DNA from: Acidimicrobiales bacterium
GTDB lineage: Bacteria; Actinomycetota; Acidimicrobiia; Acidimicrobiales; RAAP-2
DNA length: 64,000 bases
Assembly (NCBI GenBank): GCA_025351385.1
Contig: JANXWA010000020.1
Coordinates: forward strand, 1 to 64,000
Direction: 5' to 3'
Part shown: positions 7,600 through 16,560 of the stretch, in pieces
Numbering within the stretch: the first letter of the stretch is position 1
Layout of the letters: each line of letters begins with the position of its first letter
Made by a program: the position numbers and the translations under genes
The notes under the pieces: generated by a model
What the model was told of the DNA's origin: nothing
Seen by the model: only the letters and a program-made list of their open reading frames with translations
Database searches by the model: none

Positions 7600-9417
7600 A
7601 TGACATTACGTTCTTCCCTTCGAAATATTGCGATAATTGCCCACGTCGACCACGGAAAGACCACTTTGGTCGACAAAATGCTGCGCCAGACCGGCTCGTT
7701 CACCGACCACGAGGCCCTGACCGACCGGGTCATGGACTCGGGCGACCTCGAGCGCGAGAAGGGCATCACGATCCTGGCCAAGAACACCGCGGTGAAGTGG
7801 AACGACCTCACCATCAACATCATCGACACACCTGGTCACGCCGACTTTGGCGGCGAGGTCGAGCGAGGTCTCGCCATGGTCGACGCAGTCGTCCTGCTCG
7901 TCGACGCCGCCGAGGGGCCCCTGCCCCAGACCCGATTCGTGCTGCGCAAGACCCTCGAGAAGCGTCTGCCGGTCGTGCTCGTGATCAACAAGGTCGACCG
8001 TCCCGACGCCCGCATCGCCGAGGTCGTCGAGGAGGTCGAGAACCTGTTCCTCGACCTCGACGCCGACGAGCACCAGATCTCCTTCCCCATCCTCTACGCC
8101 AGCGCCCGCCAAGGCTGGGCCTCCCTCGACCCGACCGACACGTCGGGTGATTTGACGCCGCTGTTCCAGACGATCGCCGACTACGTGCCGGCCCCCGAGT
8201 ACGAGGAGGGCCACGGCCTCCAGGCTCTCGTCTGCAACCTCGACGCCTCGCCGTACCTCGGTCGGCTGGCCCTCTGCCGGGTGATCAACGGCAACCTCGA
8301 GCGCGGCCAGCGCGTCGCCTGGTGCCGCATCGACGGCACCATCGAGCACGCCAAGATCACCGAGCTGTTCATCACCGAGGCGCTGGAGCGCATCCCGGCC
8401 CAGAGCGCCGGACCGGGCGACATCGTCGCCGTCGCCGGCTTCGACGACATCACGATCGGCGAGACCCTGGCCGACCCCGACAACCCCATCGCCCTCGAGC
8501 CCCTGCACGTCGACGAGCCGAGCCTCTCGATGACCATCGGCATCAACACCTCGCCGCTCGCCGGCACCGAGGGCAAGCTCCTCACCGCACGCATGGTGAA
8601 GGACCGCCTCGACAAGGAGTTGGTCGGCAACGTGGCGCTGCGCGTGCTCAATACCGAGCGACCTGACTCCTGGGAGGTGCAGGGCCGCGGCGAGCTGCAG
8701 CTCGCCGTGCTGATCGAGACGATGCGCCGTGAAGGCTTCGAGCTGACGGTCGGCAAACCCCAGGTCGTCACCAAGGTCGTCGACGGCAAGATCCACGAGC
8801 CGCTCGAGCACGTGACCATCGACGTCCACGAGGAGTACGTCGGCGCGGTCACGACACTGCTCGCGACCCGCAAGGGCACCATGACCGACATGGTCAACCA
8901 CGGCACCGGCTGGGTGCGACTCGAGTGGCGGATCCCCGCGCGTGGACTCGTCGGCATCCGCACGGAGTTCATGACCGAGACGCGTGGTGGGGGCATGATG
9001 CACTCCAACTTCGACGGCTACGCCCCCTGGTTCGGCGACATCCGCCTGCGCCAGAACGGCGTGCTGGTCGCGGACCGTCGCGGCGACACCACCGGCAACG
9101 CGCTGCTCGATCTCGAGCAGCGCGGCGTGCTGTTCGTGGGACCGGGCGTCGAGGTCTACGAGGGCATGATCGTCGGCGAGAACGCACGCTCCGAGGAGAT
9201 GAACGTCAACCCGACCAAGGAGAAGAAGCTCACCAACATGCGCGCGTCGGGCAGCGACAACACCGAGCGCATCGCGCCGCCGACCATCTTCTCGCTCGAG
9301 CAGGCACTCGAGTTCATCTCCGACGACGAGGCCGTCGAAGTGACGCCGAAGTCGGTGCGGCTGCGCAAGGTCGTGCTCGACCACGCCGGACGGGCCCGCC
9401 TCCACAAGAAGAAGTAG
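7600..9417 (+). CDS. typA: Translational GTPase TypA/BipA
   Basis: This is a full-length 605-residue ribosome-associated GTPase that helps 50S assembly and stress or cold adaptation. G1 is AHVDHGKT (residues 14-21), G3 is DTPGH (about 78) and G4 is NKVD (about 131). The elongation-factor domain II, a domain V-like EF-G fold (HVTIDVHEEYVG) and the BipA-specific C-terminal domain ending in HKKK follow. All nucleotide-binding motifs are intact. The gene is monocistronic, followed 24 bases later by tRNA-Ser. Confidence 0.98.
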   Translation: MTLRSSLRNIAIIAHVDHGKTTLVDKMLRQTGSFTDHEALTDRVMDSGDLEREKGITILAKNTAVKWNDLTINIIDTPGHADFGGEVERGLAMVDAVVLLVDAAEGPLPQTRFVLRKTLEKRLPVVLVINKVDRPDARIAEVVEEVENLFLDLDADEHQISFPILYASARQGWASLDPTDTSGDLTPLFQTIADYVPAPEYEEGHGLQALVCNLDASPYLGRLALCRVINGNLERGQRVAWCRIDGTIEHAKITELFITEALERIPAQSAGPGDIVAVAGFDDITIGETLADPDNPIALEPLHVDEPSLSMTIGINTSPLAGTEGKLLTARMVKDRLDKELVGNVALRVLNTERPDSWEVQGRGELQLAVLIETMRREGFELTVGKPQVVTKVVDGKIHEPLEHVTIDVHEEYVGAVTTLLATRKGTMTDMVNHGTGWVRLEWRIPARGLVGIRTEFMTETRGGGMMHSNFDGYAPWFGDIRLRQNGVLVADRRGDTTGNALLDLEQRGVLFVGPGVEVYEGMIVGENARSEEMNVNPTKEKKLTNMRASGSDNTERIAPPTIFSLEQALEFISDDEAVEVTPKSVRLRKVVLDHAGRARLHKKK

Positions 9418-9428
9418 TCGGACCCCAC

Positions 9429-9434
9429 TAGAAT
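9429..9434 (+). promoter_or_regulatory. -10 box of tRNA-Ser
   Basis: TAGAAT lies seven bases before the tRNA 5' end, so transcription would start at or next to the mature end. No clear -35 is seen. Confidence 0.5.
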
Positions 9435-9441
9435 CCCTCTC

Positions 9442-9526
9442 GGAGGGATGACAGAGCGGCCGAATGTACCGGTCTTGAAAACCGGCGTGGGCTTGCCCAC
9501 CGTGGGTTCAAATCCCACTCCCTCCG
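9442..9526 (+). tRNA. tRNA-Ser (anticodon UGA)
   Basis: The acceptor stem GGAGGGA (9442-9448) pairs with TCCCTCC (9519-9525), with discriminator G at 9526. The anticodon loop CTTGAAA (9474-9480) gives anticodon TGA, flanked by a five-pair stem. A long variable arm (GTGGGCTTGCCCAC region) and a T-arm with GTTCAAATC complete a class II tRNA of 85 bases. CCA is not encoded. The ABC permease gene on the other strand ends two bases downstream. Confidence 0.97.
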
Positions 9527-9527
9527 C

Positions 9528-10703
9528 TCAGGCGTCACGCTTCGCCATGCGCCACGCGCCCAACAACGTCCAGCCCACGAACCACGCGACGATGACGCAC
9601 ACCGCGACCGTCCTCGTCTCGGGCACGAGAAAGTCGGCGGTGCGTCCGAAGTTCGGGCCACCTCCGCCACCTCCGAAGAGGAGGGGCAGCCCGTAGGGCT
9701 CGAGATGGGACATCGCCAGGCCGACGACGCCGCGCTGGAGGTTGATGAGGTGCGGGATGTGGGCCCTCGAGAGGACCGGTGTCAGGATGACCTCGAGCAC
9801 GATCATGATGATCACGGCGACCGTTCGCTGGCCGATCAGCGAACCCAATCCGAGGCCGACGATGAGGCCGATGACCGCCTCGAGCTCGAGCCACAGGCCC
9901 GACCGCACCATCAGCGAGATCGAGGGCGACAGGAAGAACCGCTTGAAGTCCAGGTAGTCCAGGTGGGCGATCATTATGGCGTCAGTCCGAAGTTGGGCCG
10001 CCGTTGGAACGCCGCCGCCGTTGGGCGACGGCTGACCCGGGATGACGTAGCTTCCGCGACTCGGCGTGTAGCCACACCGGACGTGGACCTTGACCTCGGG
10101 ACCGTAGGGGAAGTCGCAGATCACCTGGTCGACGTGGTCACCGGCCCAGGCCTCGAAGGCCGGTTGGGAGAGTCCGGCCGGCACGCTCGCGCCGTTGTAG
10201 TTGATGGTCTTGGGCGCCGCCAGGACGCAGACCACGCAGACGACGGCGAACCCCGTGGCGACCATCGGCACGATGATCGCCAGACCGGCCGGGATCCGCG
10301 CGAAGTACAGGGCCAGTCGCGAACGACCGGTCACCACCAGGTGTCGGAACATCCCCTCGGTGAGGTCGATCGAGCCAGCCGTGCACCCGAGCGTCGCCGC
10401 CACGATGAAGCCGAACACGTACATGACGCCCGCCACCAGTTGCGTGAAGACGTCGTAGCCACCTGCGGGCCCGTAGGTCTTCGGAGCGAAGGCGTGCATG
10501 AGCAGCCGAATGGCCAGGAACACCGTGGGCAGTCCGATGTTGACGAGAATCAGCGCGATCATGAGGCCGCGGCGGTGGCGCAGCTCCATGATCCTCGTAG
10601 TGATCATCCGTCCGGTCGGGATCCACGATCCGCGCCGATCGGGCGCGCCCGCCACTGCGTCGCGGGACACCGTCGCGGTGGGGGTACTGGCGTTCGTCGT
10701 CAT
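9528..10703 (-). CDS. ABC transporter permease (ABC-2-like)
   Basis: The 391-residue protein has about six transmembrane helices: one near residues 48-70, several between 90 and 185, a long soluble loop (about 195-265, with Cys residues that could be disulfide-bonded outside the cell), and three more helices towards the C-terminus. There is no nucleotide-binding motif, so it pairs with the ATPase encoded just upstream, whose stop overlaps this ATG by four bases (ATGA). The substrate is unknown; neighbours give no hint. The start is set by that overlap. The gene ends two bases after tRNA-Ser on the opposite strand. Confidence 0.88.
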   Translation of the reverse strand: MTTNASTPTATVSRDAVAGAPDRRGSWIPTGRMITTRIMELRHRRGLMIALILVNIGLPTVFLAIRLLMHAFAPKTYGPAGGYDVFTQLVAGVMYVFGFIVAATLGCTAGSIDLTEGMFRHLVVTGRSRLALYFARIPAGLAIIVPMVATGFAVVCVVCVLAAPKTINYNGASVPAGLSQPAFEAWAGDHVDQVICDFPYGPEVKVHVRCGYTPSRGSYVIPGQPSPNGGGVPTAAQLRTDAIMIAHLDYLDFKRFFLSPSISLMVRSGLWLELEAVIGLIVGLGLGSLIGQRTVAVIIMIVLEVILTPVLSRAHIPHLINLQRGVVGLAMSHLEPYGLPLLFGGGGGGPNFGRTADFLVPETRTVAVCVIVAWFVGWTLLGAWRMAKRDA

Positions 10704-11677
10704 TCGTCGACCCCCAGTCGGCTCGTCACCTGCAGGAACCACGATTCGAGCGAGACCTGGACCTCCTGGAGCCGGTAGACCGGCACGTTGCCCTCGACGA
10801 GTACTCGATTGATCTCCGCGACGACGTCGCGGAGGGTGCCGGCCGGAAGGGCGATGGTCAGCCCCTGCTCGCCGACCTCCACGACAGGATCGATGGTCAG
10901 TCGCCCGAGTAGCTGGTCGGCGCGAGACGGCTCGGCGCAATCAATCTCGAGGGCGATCGACGCGCCCGCGAGGAGTTGCGAGATCGGACCTTGACGGATG
11001 ACCCGACCACGGTCGACGATGGCCACGGCGTCGCAGGTCCGCTCGACCTCGTCGAGGAGGTGCGACGAGAGGACGACGGTGCGGCCCTCGGCCACGAGCG
11101 ACTGGATCATGTCGCGCATCTCGTGCATGCCCGCGGGGTCGAGTCCGTTCATCGGCTCGTCGAGGATGAGCAGCTGCGGGTCGCCAATCAAGCAGGCCGC
11201 CACGCCAAGACGCTGGCGCATCCCCATGGAGTACTTCGACACCCGTTCGTTGGCTCGCTGGGCCATCCCGACACGCTCCAGAGCGGAGTCGATGCGACCG
11301 CGGGCCACGGGCTCGCGGGCCGCAGCGAGAATGAGCAGGTTCTGTCGACCGGTCAGGTGCCCGTGGAAGCGCGGCTCGTCGACGATCGCGCCGACTCTCG
11401 CGAGCGCCCGGTCGCGGTAGCGCGGCACCGGAAAGCCCAGCAGGGACATCGTGCCGGCGTCGGCCTGCGGCAGGCCCAGCAGGACTCGGATCAAGGTCGT
11501 CTTGCCGGCGCCATTCGGTCCCAGGTAGCCAAAGGCGCAGCCCCGGGGCACGAGCAGCTCGACGTCGTTGACCGCGACGTTTTCGCCGAAGCGCTTCGTC
11601 AGTCCGTGGGTCTCGACGGCCCACGGACTCTCCCTCGGGTCGAGCGCTGCATCGCTCGCCAAGGCCACCTCGCTCAT
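10700..11677 (-). CDS. ABC transporter ATP-binding protein
   Basis: This 325-residue ATPase has Walker A GPNGAGKT (near residue 55), the signature YSMGMRQRLG, Walker B LLILDEP and the switch His in LSSHLLDE. The C-terminal 90 residues match the regulatory tail of ABC-2 drug or bacitracin-type exporters. It forms an exporter with the next gene. ATG 11677 is preferred because it overlaps by four bases the stop of a short leader reading frame; GTG 11686 would add three residues. Confidence 0.93.
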   Translation of the reverse strand: MSEVALASDAALDPRESPWAVETHGLTKRFGENVAVNDVELLVPRGCAFGYLGPNGAGKTTLIRVLLGLPQADAGTMSLLGFPVPRYRDRALARVGAIVDEPRFHGHLTGRQNLLILAAAREPVARGRIDSALERVGMAQRANERVSKYSMGMRQRLGVAACLIGDPQLLILDEPMNGLDPAGMHEMRDMIQSLVAEGRTVVLSSHLLDEVERTCDAVAIVDRGRVIRQGPISQLLAGASIALEIDCAEPSRADQLLGRLTIDPVVEVGEQGLTIALPAGTLRDVVAEINRVLVEGNVPVYRLQEVQVSLESWFLQVTSRLGVDE

Positions 11678-11736
11678 CGTGGACACCGACCCGTCACCCA
11701 GGGTGACACCGCGACGCCCGCATCGTTTCTCGTCAT
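11674..11736 (-). CDS. Candidate 20-codon leader peptide upstream of the ABC exporter
   Basis: ATG 11736 opens a reading frame for MTRNDAGVAVSPWVTGRCPR that ends in TGA overlapping the ATG of the ATPase (ATGA). TAGCGT lies six bases before this ATG, in the same position as at leaderless genes in the window. Translation of the leader would therefore deliver ribosomes to the ATPase start. An inverted repeat lies within it, so it could also act as a regulatory leader. No homologue is known to me; the evidence is positional only. Confidence 0.4.
   Translation of the reverse strand: MTRNDAGVAVSPWVTGRCPR
11693..11707. promoter_or_regulatory. Inverted repeat GTCACCC-A-GGGTGAC
   Basis: A perfect 7+1+7 palindrome lies about 20 bases upstream of the ATPase start, inside the leader reading frame and downstream of the likely promoter. 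It may be a repressor operator or form a hairpin in the leader RNA. No regulator gene adjoins it. Confidence 0.5.
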
Positions 11737-11742
11737 GCTCGA

Positions 11743-11748
11743 ACGCTA
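11743..11748 (-). promoter_or_regulatory. -10 box of the ABC exporter operon
   Basis: TAGCGT on the minus strand ends six bases before the leader ATG 11736. No convincing -35 is visible. Confidence 0.45.
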
Positions 11749-11933
11749 CTGATGCCCAATCGCTCGACCCACCGTGAAACCCTCTGCCTCAGGGATGTCC
11801 CCTAGGGGAACGGTCCGACGAGTCGCGAAAATACAATGAGGTTTCCGGTGCCTCGGTCGTCCCCCACAAGAGTGCCGAAGTCACCGCGAAGATCTTCTCC
11901 CGATCCCGCCGACGGCGGTGCGAGACTGGTTCA

Positions 11934-13148
11934 ATGACGTCCACTCCGACACCACCGTCCGGTCCTCTCATCGTCTACGGCGCCAGCTGGTGCCCGGACT
12001 GTCGACGGGCGAAGCAGTTCCTCGCCTCGCACCGCGTCGCCTACGACTGGATCGACCTCGAGGAGCACCCCGAGAAGAGCGCCGAGGTCGAGGCTCGCAA
12101 CAGCGGCAAGCGAATCATCCCGACGATCGTCTTTCCCGACGGCGGCTTCCTCGCCGAGCCGTCCAACGACGAGCTCGCCGACCGGATCGGACTCTCGCGC
12201 GTCGCCTCGAGCCACGAGTACGACATCGTCATCATCGGCGGCGGGCCGACGGGGCTGACGACGTCGATTTACGGGGCGCGCGAGAATGCGCGAGTCCTGA
12301 TCGTCGAGAAGTCCGCGCCCGGCGGGCAGGCCGGCGTCACCGAGCGCTTCGACAACTACCCCGGCTTCCCCGACGGCGTCGGTGGCGCAGAGTTGGCCGA
12401 ACGCATGACCCAGCAGGCTGAGCGTTACGGCGTCGAGATCCTCCAGGCCGTCGGGGCGACGTCGATCCGGCGTGACGGGCCGATGATGCGCGTCGAGCTC
12501 TCGACGGGCGACTACGTGCAAGCTCCAGCCGTGCTGGTCGCGACCGGATCAACCTACCGGCGCACCGACGCGAAGGGCGAGGCCGACCTCATCGGCGCCG
12601 GCATCCACTTCTGCGCGACGTGCGACGGACCGTTCTACCGGGGGGCGACCGACCTGACGGTGGTCGGTGGGGGCAACAGCGGACTCGAGGAGGGGCTCTT
12701 CCTGACCCAGTTCGCCCAGCACGTGACGGTCGTCCAAGCCATGTCGAAGTTGACCGCGAACAAGTTGCTCCAGGAGAAGGTCCTCAACCACCCCAAGATG
12801 AGCGTCGAGTTGAACGCGTCGGTCACGTCGTTCAACGCGAACGACGCCGGGAAGCTGGAGTCGATCACCATCTCGACCAACGGCACCGAGACCGTTCACG
12901 AGACCGCAGGCGCTTTCATCTTCATCGGCCTCGATCCCAACACCGCCTTCCTCGACGGTTCGCTCGAAGTCGACGGACGGGGCTTCATCGTCACCGACAC
13001 GAACTTTCGCACCAATGTCGACGGCATCTTCGCCGCCGGTGACGTCCGCTCCGGTTCGACGAAGCAGATCGCGTCGGCCGTCGGCGAGGGAGCGGCCGTC
13101 GCGATCCAGGTGCGCTACTACCTCGACTCGCTCTCCCAGAGGGTCTGA
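11934..13148 (+). CDS. Glutaredoxin-thioredoxin reductase fusion
   Basis: The 404-residue protein joins an N-terminal glutaredoxin/mycoredoxin-like domain (residues 11-82, active site C20-P-D-C23) to a thioredoxin-reductase-type flavoprotein (95-404). The reductase part has FAD-binding GGGPTG (102-107), redox-active CATC (227-230), the NADP-site GGGNSG (near 243) and the FAD motif AAGDVRSG. It probably passes electrons from NADPH through FAD and CATC to its own attached glutaredoxin domain, or on to another thiol partner. ATG 11934 is preceded at six bases by GAGACT, a -10-like hexamer. Confidence 0.92.
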   Translation: MTSTPTPPSGPLIVYGASWCPDCRRAKQFLASHRVAYDWIDLEEHPEKSAEVEARNSGKRIIPTIVFPDGGFLAEPSNDELADRIGLSRVASSHEYDIVIIGGGPTGLTTSIYGARENARVLIVEKSAPGGQAGVTERFDNYPGFPDGVGGAELAERMTQQAERYGVEILQAVGATSIRRDGPMMRVELSTGDYVQAPAVLVATGSTYRRTDAKGEADLIGAGIHFCATCDGPFYRGATDLTVVGGGNSGLEEGLFLTQFAQHVTVVQAMSKLTANKLLQEKVLNHPKMSVELNASVTSFNANDAGKLESITISTNGTETVHETAGAFIFIGLDPNTAFLDGSLEVDGRGFIVTDTNFRTNVDGIFAAGDVRSGSTKQIASAVGEGAAVAIQVRYYLDSLSQRV

Positions 13149-13438
13149 ACTGCTCGGGGCCGTCACGAGGACTCGCCTCGGCGTTGGTTGGTCCCGTGTC
13201 CCGGGCGAAGACGTTGTCCGACCGCACACTAGTAAACTCGGTTACGGAGGTGATATAGACGGACCTCGTGCCGGGCATTCCAATAGAGCCAGTGCGAACG
13301 AGACATCCGTCTTGTGACATTGGACTGCAATCCGCCCGGCGTGACGAGAACTTCGAACAGTCTCCTTCACCTAGTTCCCACGACCGGCCCTGACGTTCCC
13401 GACCGATGTCCAACCGCTCCCGTGGTTGACCCCGCTTC
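13149..13438. other. Intergenic region with an orphan Shine-Dalgarno-like sequence
   Basis: No gene is supported in these 290 bases. GGAGGTGAT at 13246-13254 is a perfect match to a ribosome-binding site, but no ATG, GTG or TTG lies at a usable distance; the nearest GTG is 17 bases beyond GGAGG. It may be chance or a remnant. I see no riboswitch fold that I can name ahead of the cyclic-di-GMP gene. Confidence 0.5.
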
Positions 13439-15781
13439 ATGACGAGCACTGACGCGCGCGCCGAGCCAATCATCGCCAAGCCCGGCTTTTTCCGGTCACC
13501 GCCCTTCTCGCTCCTGGCGAGAGACAAGTGGCTCCAGTCACTCACTGGCGTCATCGTGGTCGCCTTTTGCGTCTCGACGGTCGTCGTACCACGACCTCAC
13601 GGCGTCAGCATCTTCTGGGACAACTGGGTCTACAACATCGCCTTTGCCGTGCCCATCATCCCGATGCTGCTTTGCGCGCGAAGGTCGCCGGAGTTGCGTG
13701 CGCCGTGGCGCTTCATGGCGGCGGCGGTCGCACTCAACTCCATCGGGACGCTCGTCTACACGTACCACGACCAGAACCTCCATCCGATCCCCTCGCCCGC
13801 GCTGAGCGACGTGTTCTACCTCGCGTGCTACGGCGCGTTCATCGTCGGCGTGGTGCTCTTGACCCAAATGAAGGTGGGGAGGACGCACGTCAGCATCCGC
13901 CTCGACGGGGTCATCGCCGGTCTCGCCATGGCGTCGTTGGCCGGATTGCTCTGGTTCGGACCGGTCCTCAAGGTCAGCGGCCGGCCGCTCCAGGTGGTCG
14001 TCGGCATGGCCTACCCTCTGTTCGACCTGGTGTTGATGGTGCTGCTCATCGCCGGACTGGCGCCCAACCGCTACCGACCGAACTGGTCGGTCGTGTTCCT
14101 CATGGCGGGCCTGATCTGCTGGATCGTCGGGGACGTCGTCTACCTCAATCAGCAGGCGGCCAACACCTACGTCGGCGGCACCTTCCTCGACTCGTCGTGG
14201 ATCTTCGGCGTCTGGCTGATGGGACTGGCCGCCTCGGCGAACGATCGCCGCCACTCGAGGTCCCGCGGATCGTCGGACTCGTCCTACGGCATCTCGCTCA
14301 TGCCGGTGGCGGCCGGACTGCTCTCCATCGGGGTGATTGCCGCCTGCGTGGGCATCCGCACCAACGCCCCGGTCGTCCTGTCGCTCGCCCTCGCCGCCCT
14401 CTGCCTCGTGATCGCGCGAATGTGGTTGACGCTCGGAGAGGAACGTGAGCTGATGACGGCCTCGGACCTCGACGCGCGCACCGACGCTCTCACGGGGCTC
14501 CCGAACCGTCGCTCGTTCTTCGAGCACTTCGACTCGCAGTACGGCACCCTCGAGGGTGGGCGGGCCGGAGTGATCTTGATCGACCTCGACGGCTTCAAAG
14601 TCGTGAACGACACCCTGGGCCACCTGGTCGGCGACGACCTCCTTCGGGTGGTCAGCAAGCGATTCGGCTCGAGACTGGCCGGCCGGGGGTTCCTCGCCCG
14701 ACTGGGCGGTGACGAGTTCGCCGTCGCTGCCGGCGTGATGTCCGAGGCCGAGCTCGTGGCGATCGCGGCCGAACTGACGGCCTCACTCACCAATCCCTGC
14801 GTGCTCGACGGGGTGACGGTGCACGTGGGCGCCAGTGCCGGCGTGGCGATCTCCGCGGTCGACCGCGCGTCGTCGACGGAGCTCTTGCGCAGCGCCGACG
14901 TCGCCATGTACGAGGCGAAGAGGGCGCATCTCGACTACGCGGTCTACCGCGCGGTGAACGACCCCAACAGCCGAGAGCACCTCGAGCTCGTGGGTGCCCT
15001 GAAGGAGGCGATCGAAGCGAACGAGCTGACGCTGCACTACCAGCCGCTGTTCGACATTCAGACCCTCGAAGTGAGAGGAGTCGAGGCCCTCGCCCGCTGG
15101 CAGCACCCCGAGCTCGGCCTGGTCGAGCCCGACATCTTCATCCCGATGGCCGAGGGAGCTGGGCTCATGCCGCAACTGACCCGGGTCGTCCTCGAACAGG
15201 CGGTCGACGAGGCGATCCGCCTCGACCGCTGCGGGCACCACCTCTACATGACTGTCAACATCTCGAGGTACGACCTCGTGGACCACGATCTCCCGTCGTT
15301 CATCGAAGCCCTTCTCGCGTCGCGTGACTTCCCCGCCGAACGACTCACGCTCGAGATCACCGAATCCACTCTCGGCAGCGATCCCTTCCACACCGCCAAG
15401 TGCGTGAACGACCTGCGCACGAAGGGCGTGCGAATGGCGATCGACGACTACGGCGTCGGCTACTCGTCCATGTCCCAGCTGCTCGAGCTCGAAATCGATG
15501 AACTGAAGGTCGACACTTCCTTCATCATTGGCCTGGCGTCGGATCTGCGAGCCCAGGCCATCGTGCGGTCGGCGATCGAACTGGCCCACGCACTGAGCCT
15601 CAGCCTCGTCGCCGAGGGCATCGAGGAGGTCGCCGTCCTGCGGTTGCTCCAAGAGTTCGGCGCCGACGTCGGCCAGGGGTTCTTCGTCGCCCAGCCACTT
15701 TCGCCCGACCAGCTGGACGTGTTCCTCGCACGAGCGCCGATGGAGCTCGGTACGGAGTCACCGATCGCCGTCACCGGCTGA
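13439..15781 (+). CDS. Membrane-anchored GGDEF-EAL cyclic-di-GMP protein
   Basis: The 780-residue protein has an N-terminal sensor block of about nine transmembrane helices (residues 35-330), then a GGDEF domain (about 340-505, intact GGDEF near 423) and an EAL domain (about 520-770). EAL motifs are present: VEALARWQHPE (EAL near 549), ESTL, DDYGVGYSS, KVDTSF and VAEGIE. Both the cyclase and the phosphodiesterase site look complete. No RxxD inhibitory site lies five residues before GGDEF, so product inhibition of the cyclase is unlikely. It probably sets cyclic-di-GMP in response to a membrane signal. No strong ribosome site precedes ATG 13439. Confidence 0.95.
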   Translation: MTSTDARAEPIIAKPGFFRSPPFSLLARDKWLQSLTGVIVVAFCVSTVVVPRPHGVSIFWDNWVYNIAFAVPIIPMLLCARRSPELRAPWRFMAAAVALNSIGTLVYTYHDQNLHPIPSPALSDVFYLACYGAFIVGVVLLTQMKVGRTHVSIRLDGVIAGLAMASLAGLLWFGPVLKVSGRPLQVVVGMAYPLFDLVLMVLLIAGLAPNRYRPNWSVVFLMAGLICWIVGDVVYLNQQAANTYVGGTFLDSSWIFGVWLMGLAASANDRRHSRSRGSSDSSYGISLMPVAAGLLSIGVIAACVGIRTNAPVVLSLALAALCLVIARMWLTLGEERELMTASDLDARTDALTGLPNRRSFFEHFDSQYGTLEGGRAGVILIDLDGFKVVNDTLGHLVGDDLLRVVSKRFGSRLAGRGFLARLGGDEFAVAAGVMSEAELVAIAAELTASLTNPCVLDGVTVHVGASAGVAISAVDRASSTELLRSADVAMYEAKRAHLDYAVYRAVNDPNSREHLELVGALKEAIEANELTLHYQPLFDIQTLEVRGVEALARWQHPELGLVEPDIFIPMAEGAGLMPQLTRVVLEQAVDEAIRLDRCGHHLYMTVNISRYDLVDHDLPSFIEALLASRDFPAERLTLEITESTLGSDPFHTAKCVNDLRTKGVRMAIDDYGVGYSSMSQLLELEIDELKVDTSFIIGLASDLRAQAIVRSAIELAHALSLSLVAEGIEEVAVLRLLQEFGADVGQGFFVAQPLSPDQLDVFLARAPMELGTESPIAVTG

Positions 15782-16022
15782 TCACACGGCGACCGATCGA
15801 CGGACCAACCGCTGTCGCGCGCCACCGTCGCGAGGTGGCGCCAACGCGCAAATAGGCGTGTTGCCTCTTGAACGACTTGAGGGGCGCGGTGCCCTGAAGG
15901 GCGTATTGAGGTTGATCATCGAACCGACCTCGGACTCGCGCGCGGACCGGGAGTCGGACCAGGCGCGGTCGGCCCCCACGGGGCACGTTGGCCGGAGACC
16001 GTGACTCAAACGACTGACTATC
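15782..16022. other. Intergenic region, nothing recognised
   Basis: Between the GGDEF-EAL stop and a decayed coding region I find no gene, strong hairpin or repeat. Confidence 0.5.
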
Positions 16023-16560
16023 TATCCGCTCGTTGTGGCCGTCGCGGTGGTCGTGCTCGCGGCCGCGTCACTCGCCGCTCTCGCGCTGGTGCGACATCGA
16101 GGGTTCGGATTAACGGCGACGAGCCCGACAACCTGGTCGCGGCGTACGCCCTGGGGAAGCACCACACCATCGACACCGCGAGCGCATTTCGGGCGGCCGC
16201 AGCGACCTCGGCTTCGGCCTCCACGGGGGTCTGTCGACGACTTTCGTACGGTTCGGCAAGGTATCCCCCTTCCACGCCATCGGACTTCCCGTCATCCTCG
16301 CCGTGCCGATTGCGGTGGTGGGCATGGCCCTCTCGGCCAACGTCACGTTCGCTGTGGTCGACCAGTCCAGCGCCGACACGCGCCTCTGGAGTCGCCTCAT
16401 CGCCCACGGTCCCGACTCGAGGCGCGCCAACGGCATGAACGTGAGCCGATTCGAAGGCGACCTCATCGCCGAGGAGTGGGCGATCTGGTCCGACTGGCGT
16501 ATCGACGGCGATGGGGGCCATCGCGATCACCGCAATCCGGCGGACCGCTCGCCGTACTAG
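16023..16560 (+). pseudogene. Decayed coding region with a SnoaL-like 3' end
   Basis: Coding-like sequence continues through three frames. A hydrophobic stretch YPLVVAVAVVVLAAASLAAL lies at 16023-16085. NGDEPDNLVAAYALGKHH is in a second frame near 16110-16170. A third frame runs 16180-16560 without any start codon before GTG 16303. The last part has strong G/C third positions and ends NVSRFEGDLIAEEWAIW plus a tail, which resembles the C-terminus of SnoaL-like polyketide cyclase or ester cyclase proteins. The best explanation is a gene broken by frameshifts, or two fused remnants. Sequencing error cannot be excluded. It converges on the hydrolase gene with a four-base overlap. Confidence 0.45.

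Noticed and set aside
9442-9530. Integration site of a mobile element at tRNA-Ser
   Set aside because: The neighbouring ABC genes match the host composition, no integrase is present and no copy of the tRNA 3' end was seen nearby.
13246-13320. A gene starting after the perfect GGAGGTGAT at 13246
   Set aside because: The first GTG is 17 bases after GGAGG, the following 42-codon frame looks non-coding, and ATA would be a highly unusual start.
13149-13438. Cyclic-di-GMP riboswitch ahead of the GGDEF-EAL gene
   Set aside because: I could not find the conserved class I or class II core sequences in this region.
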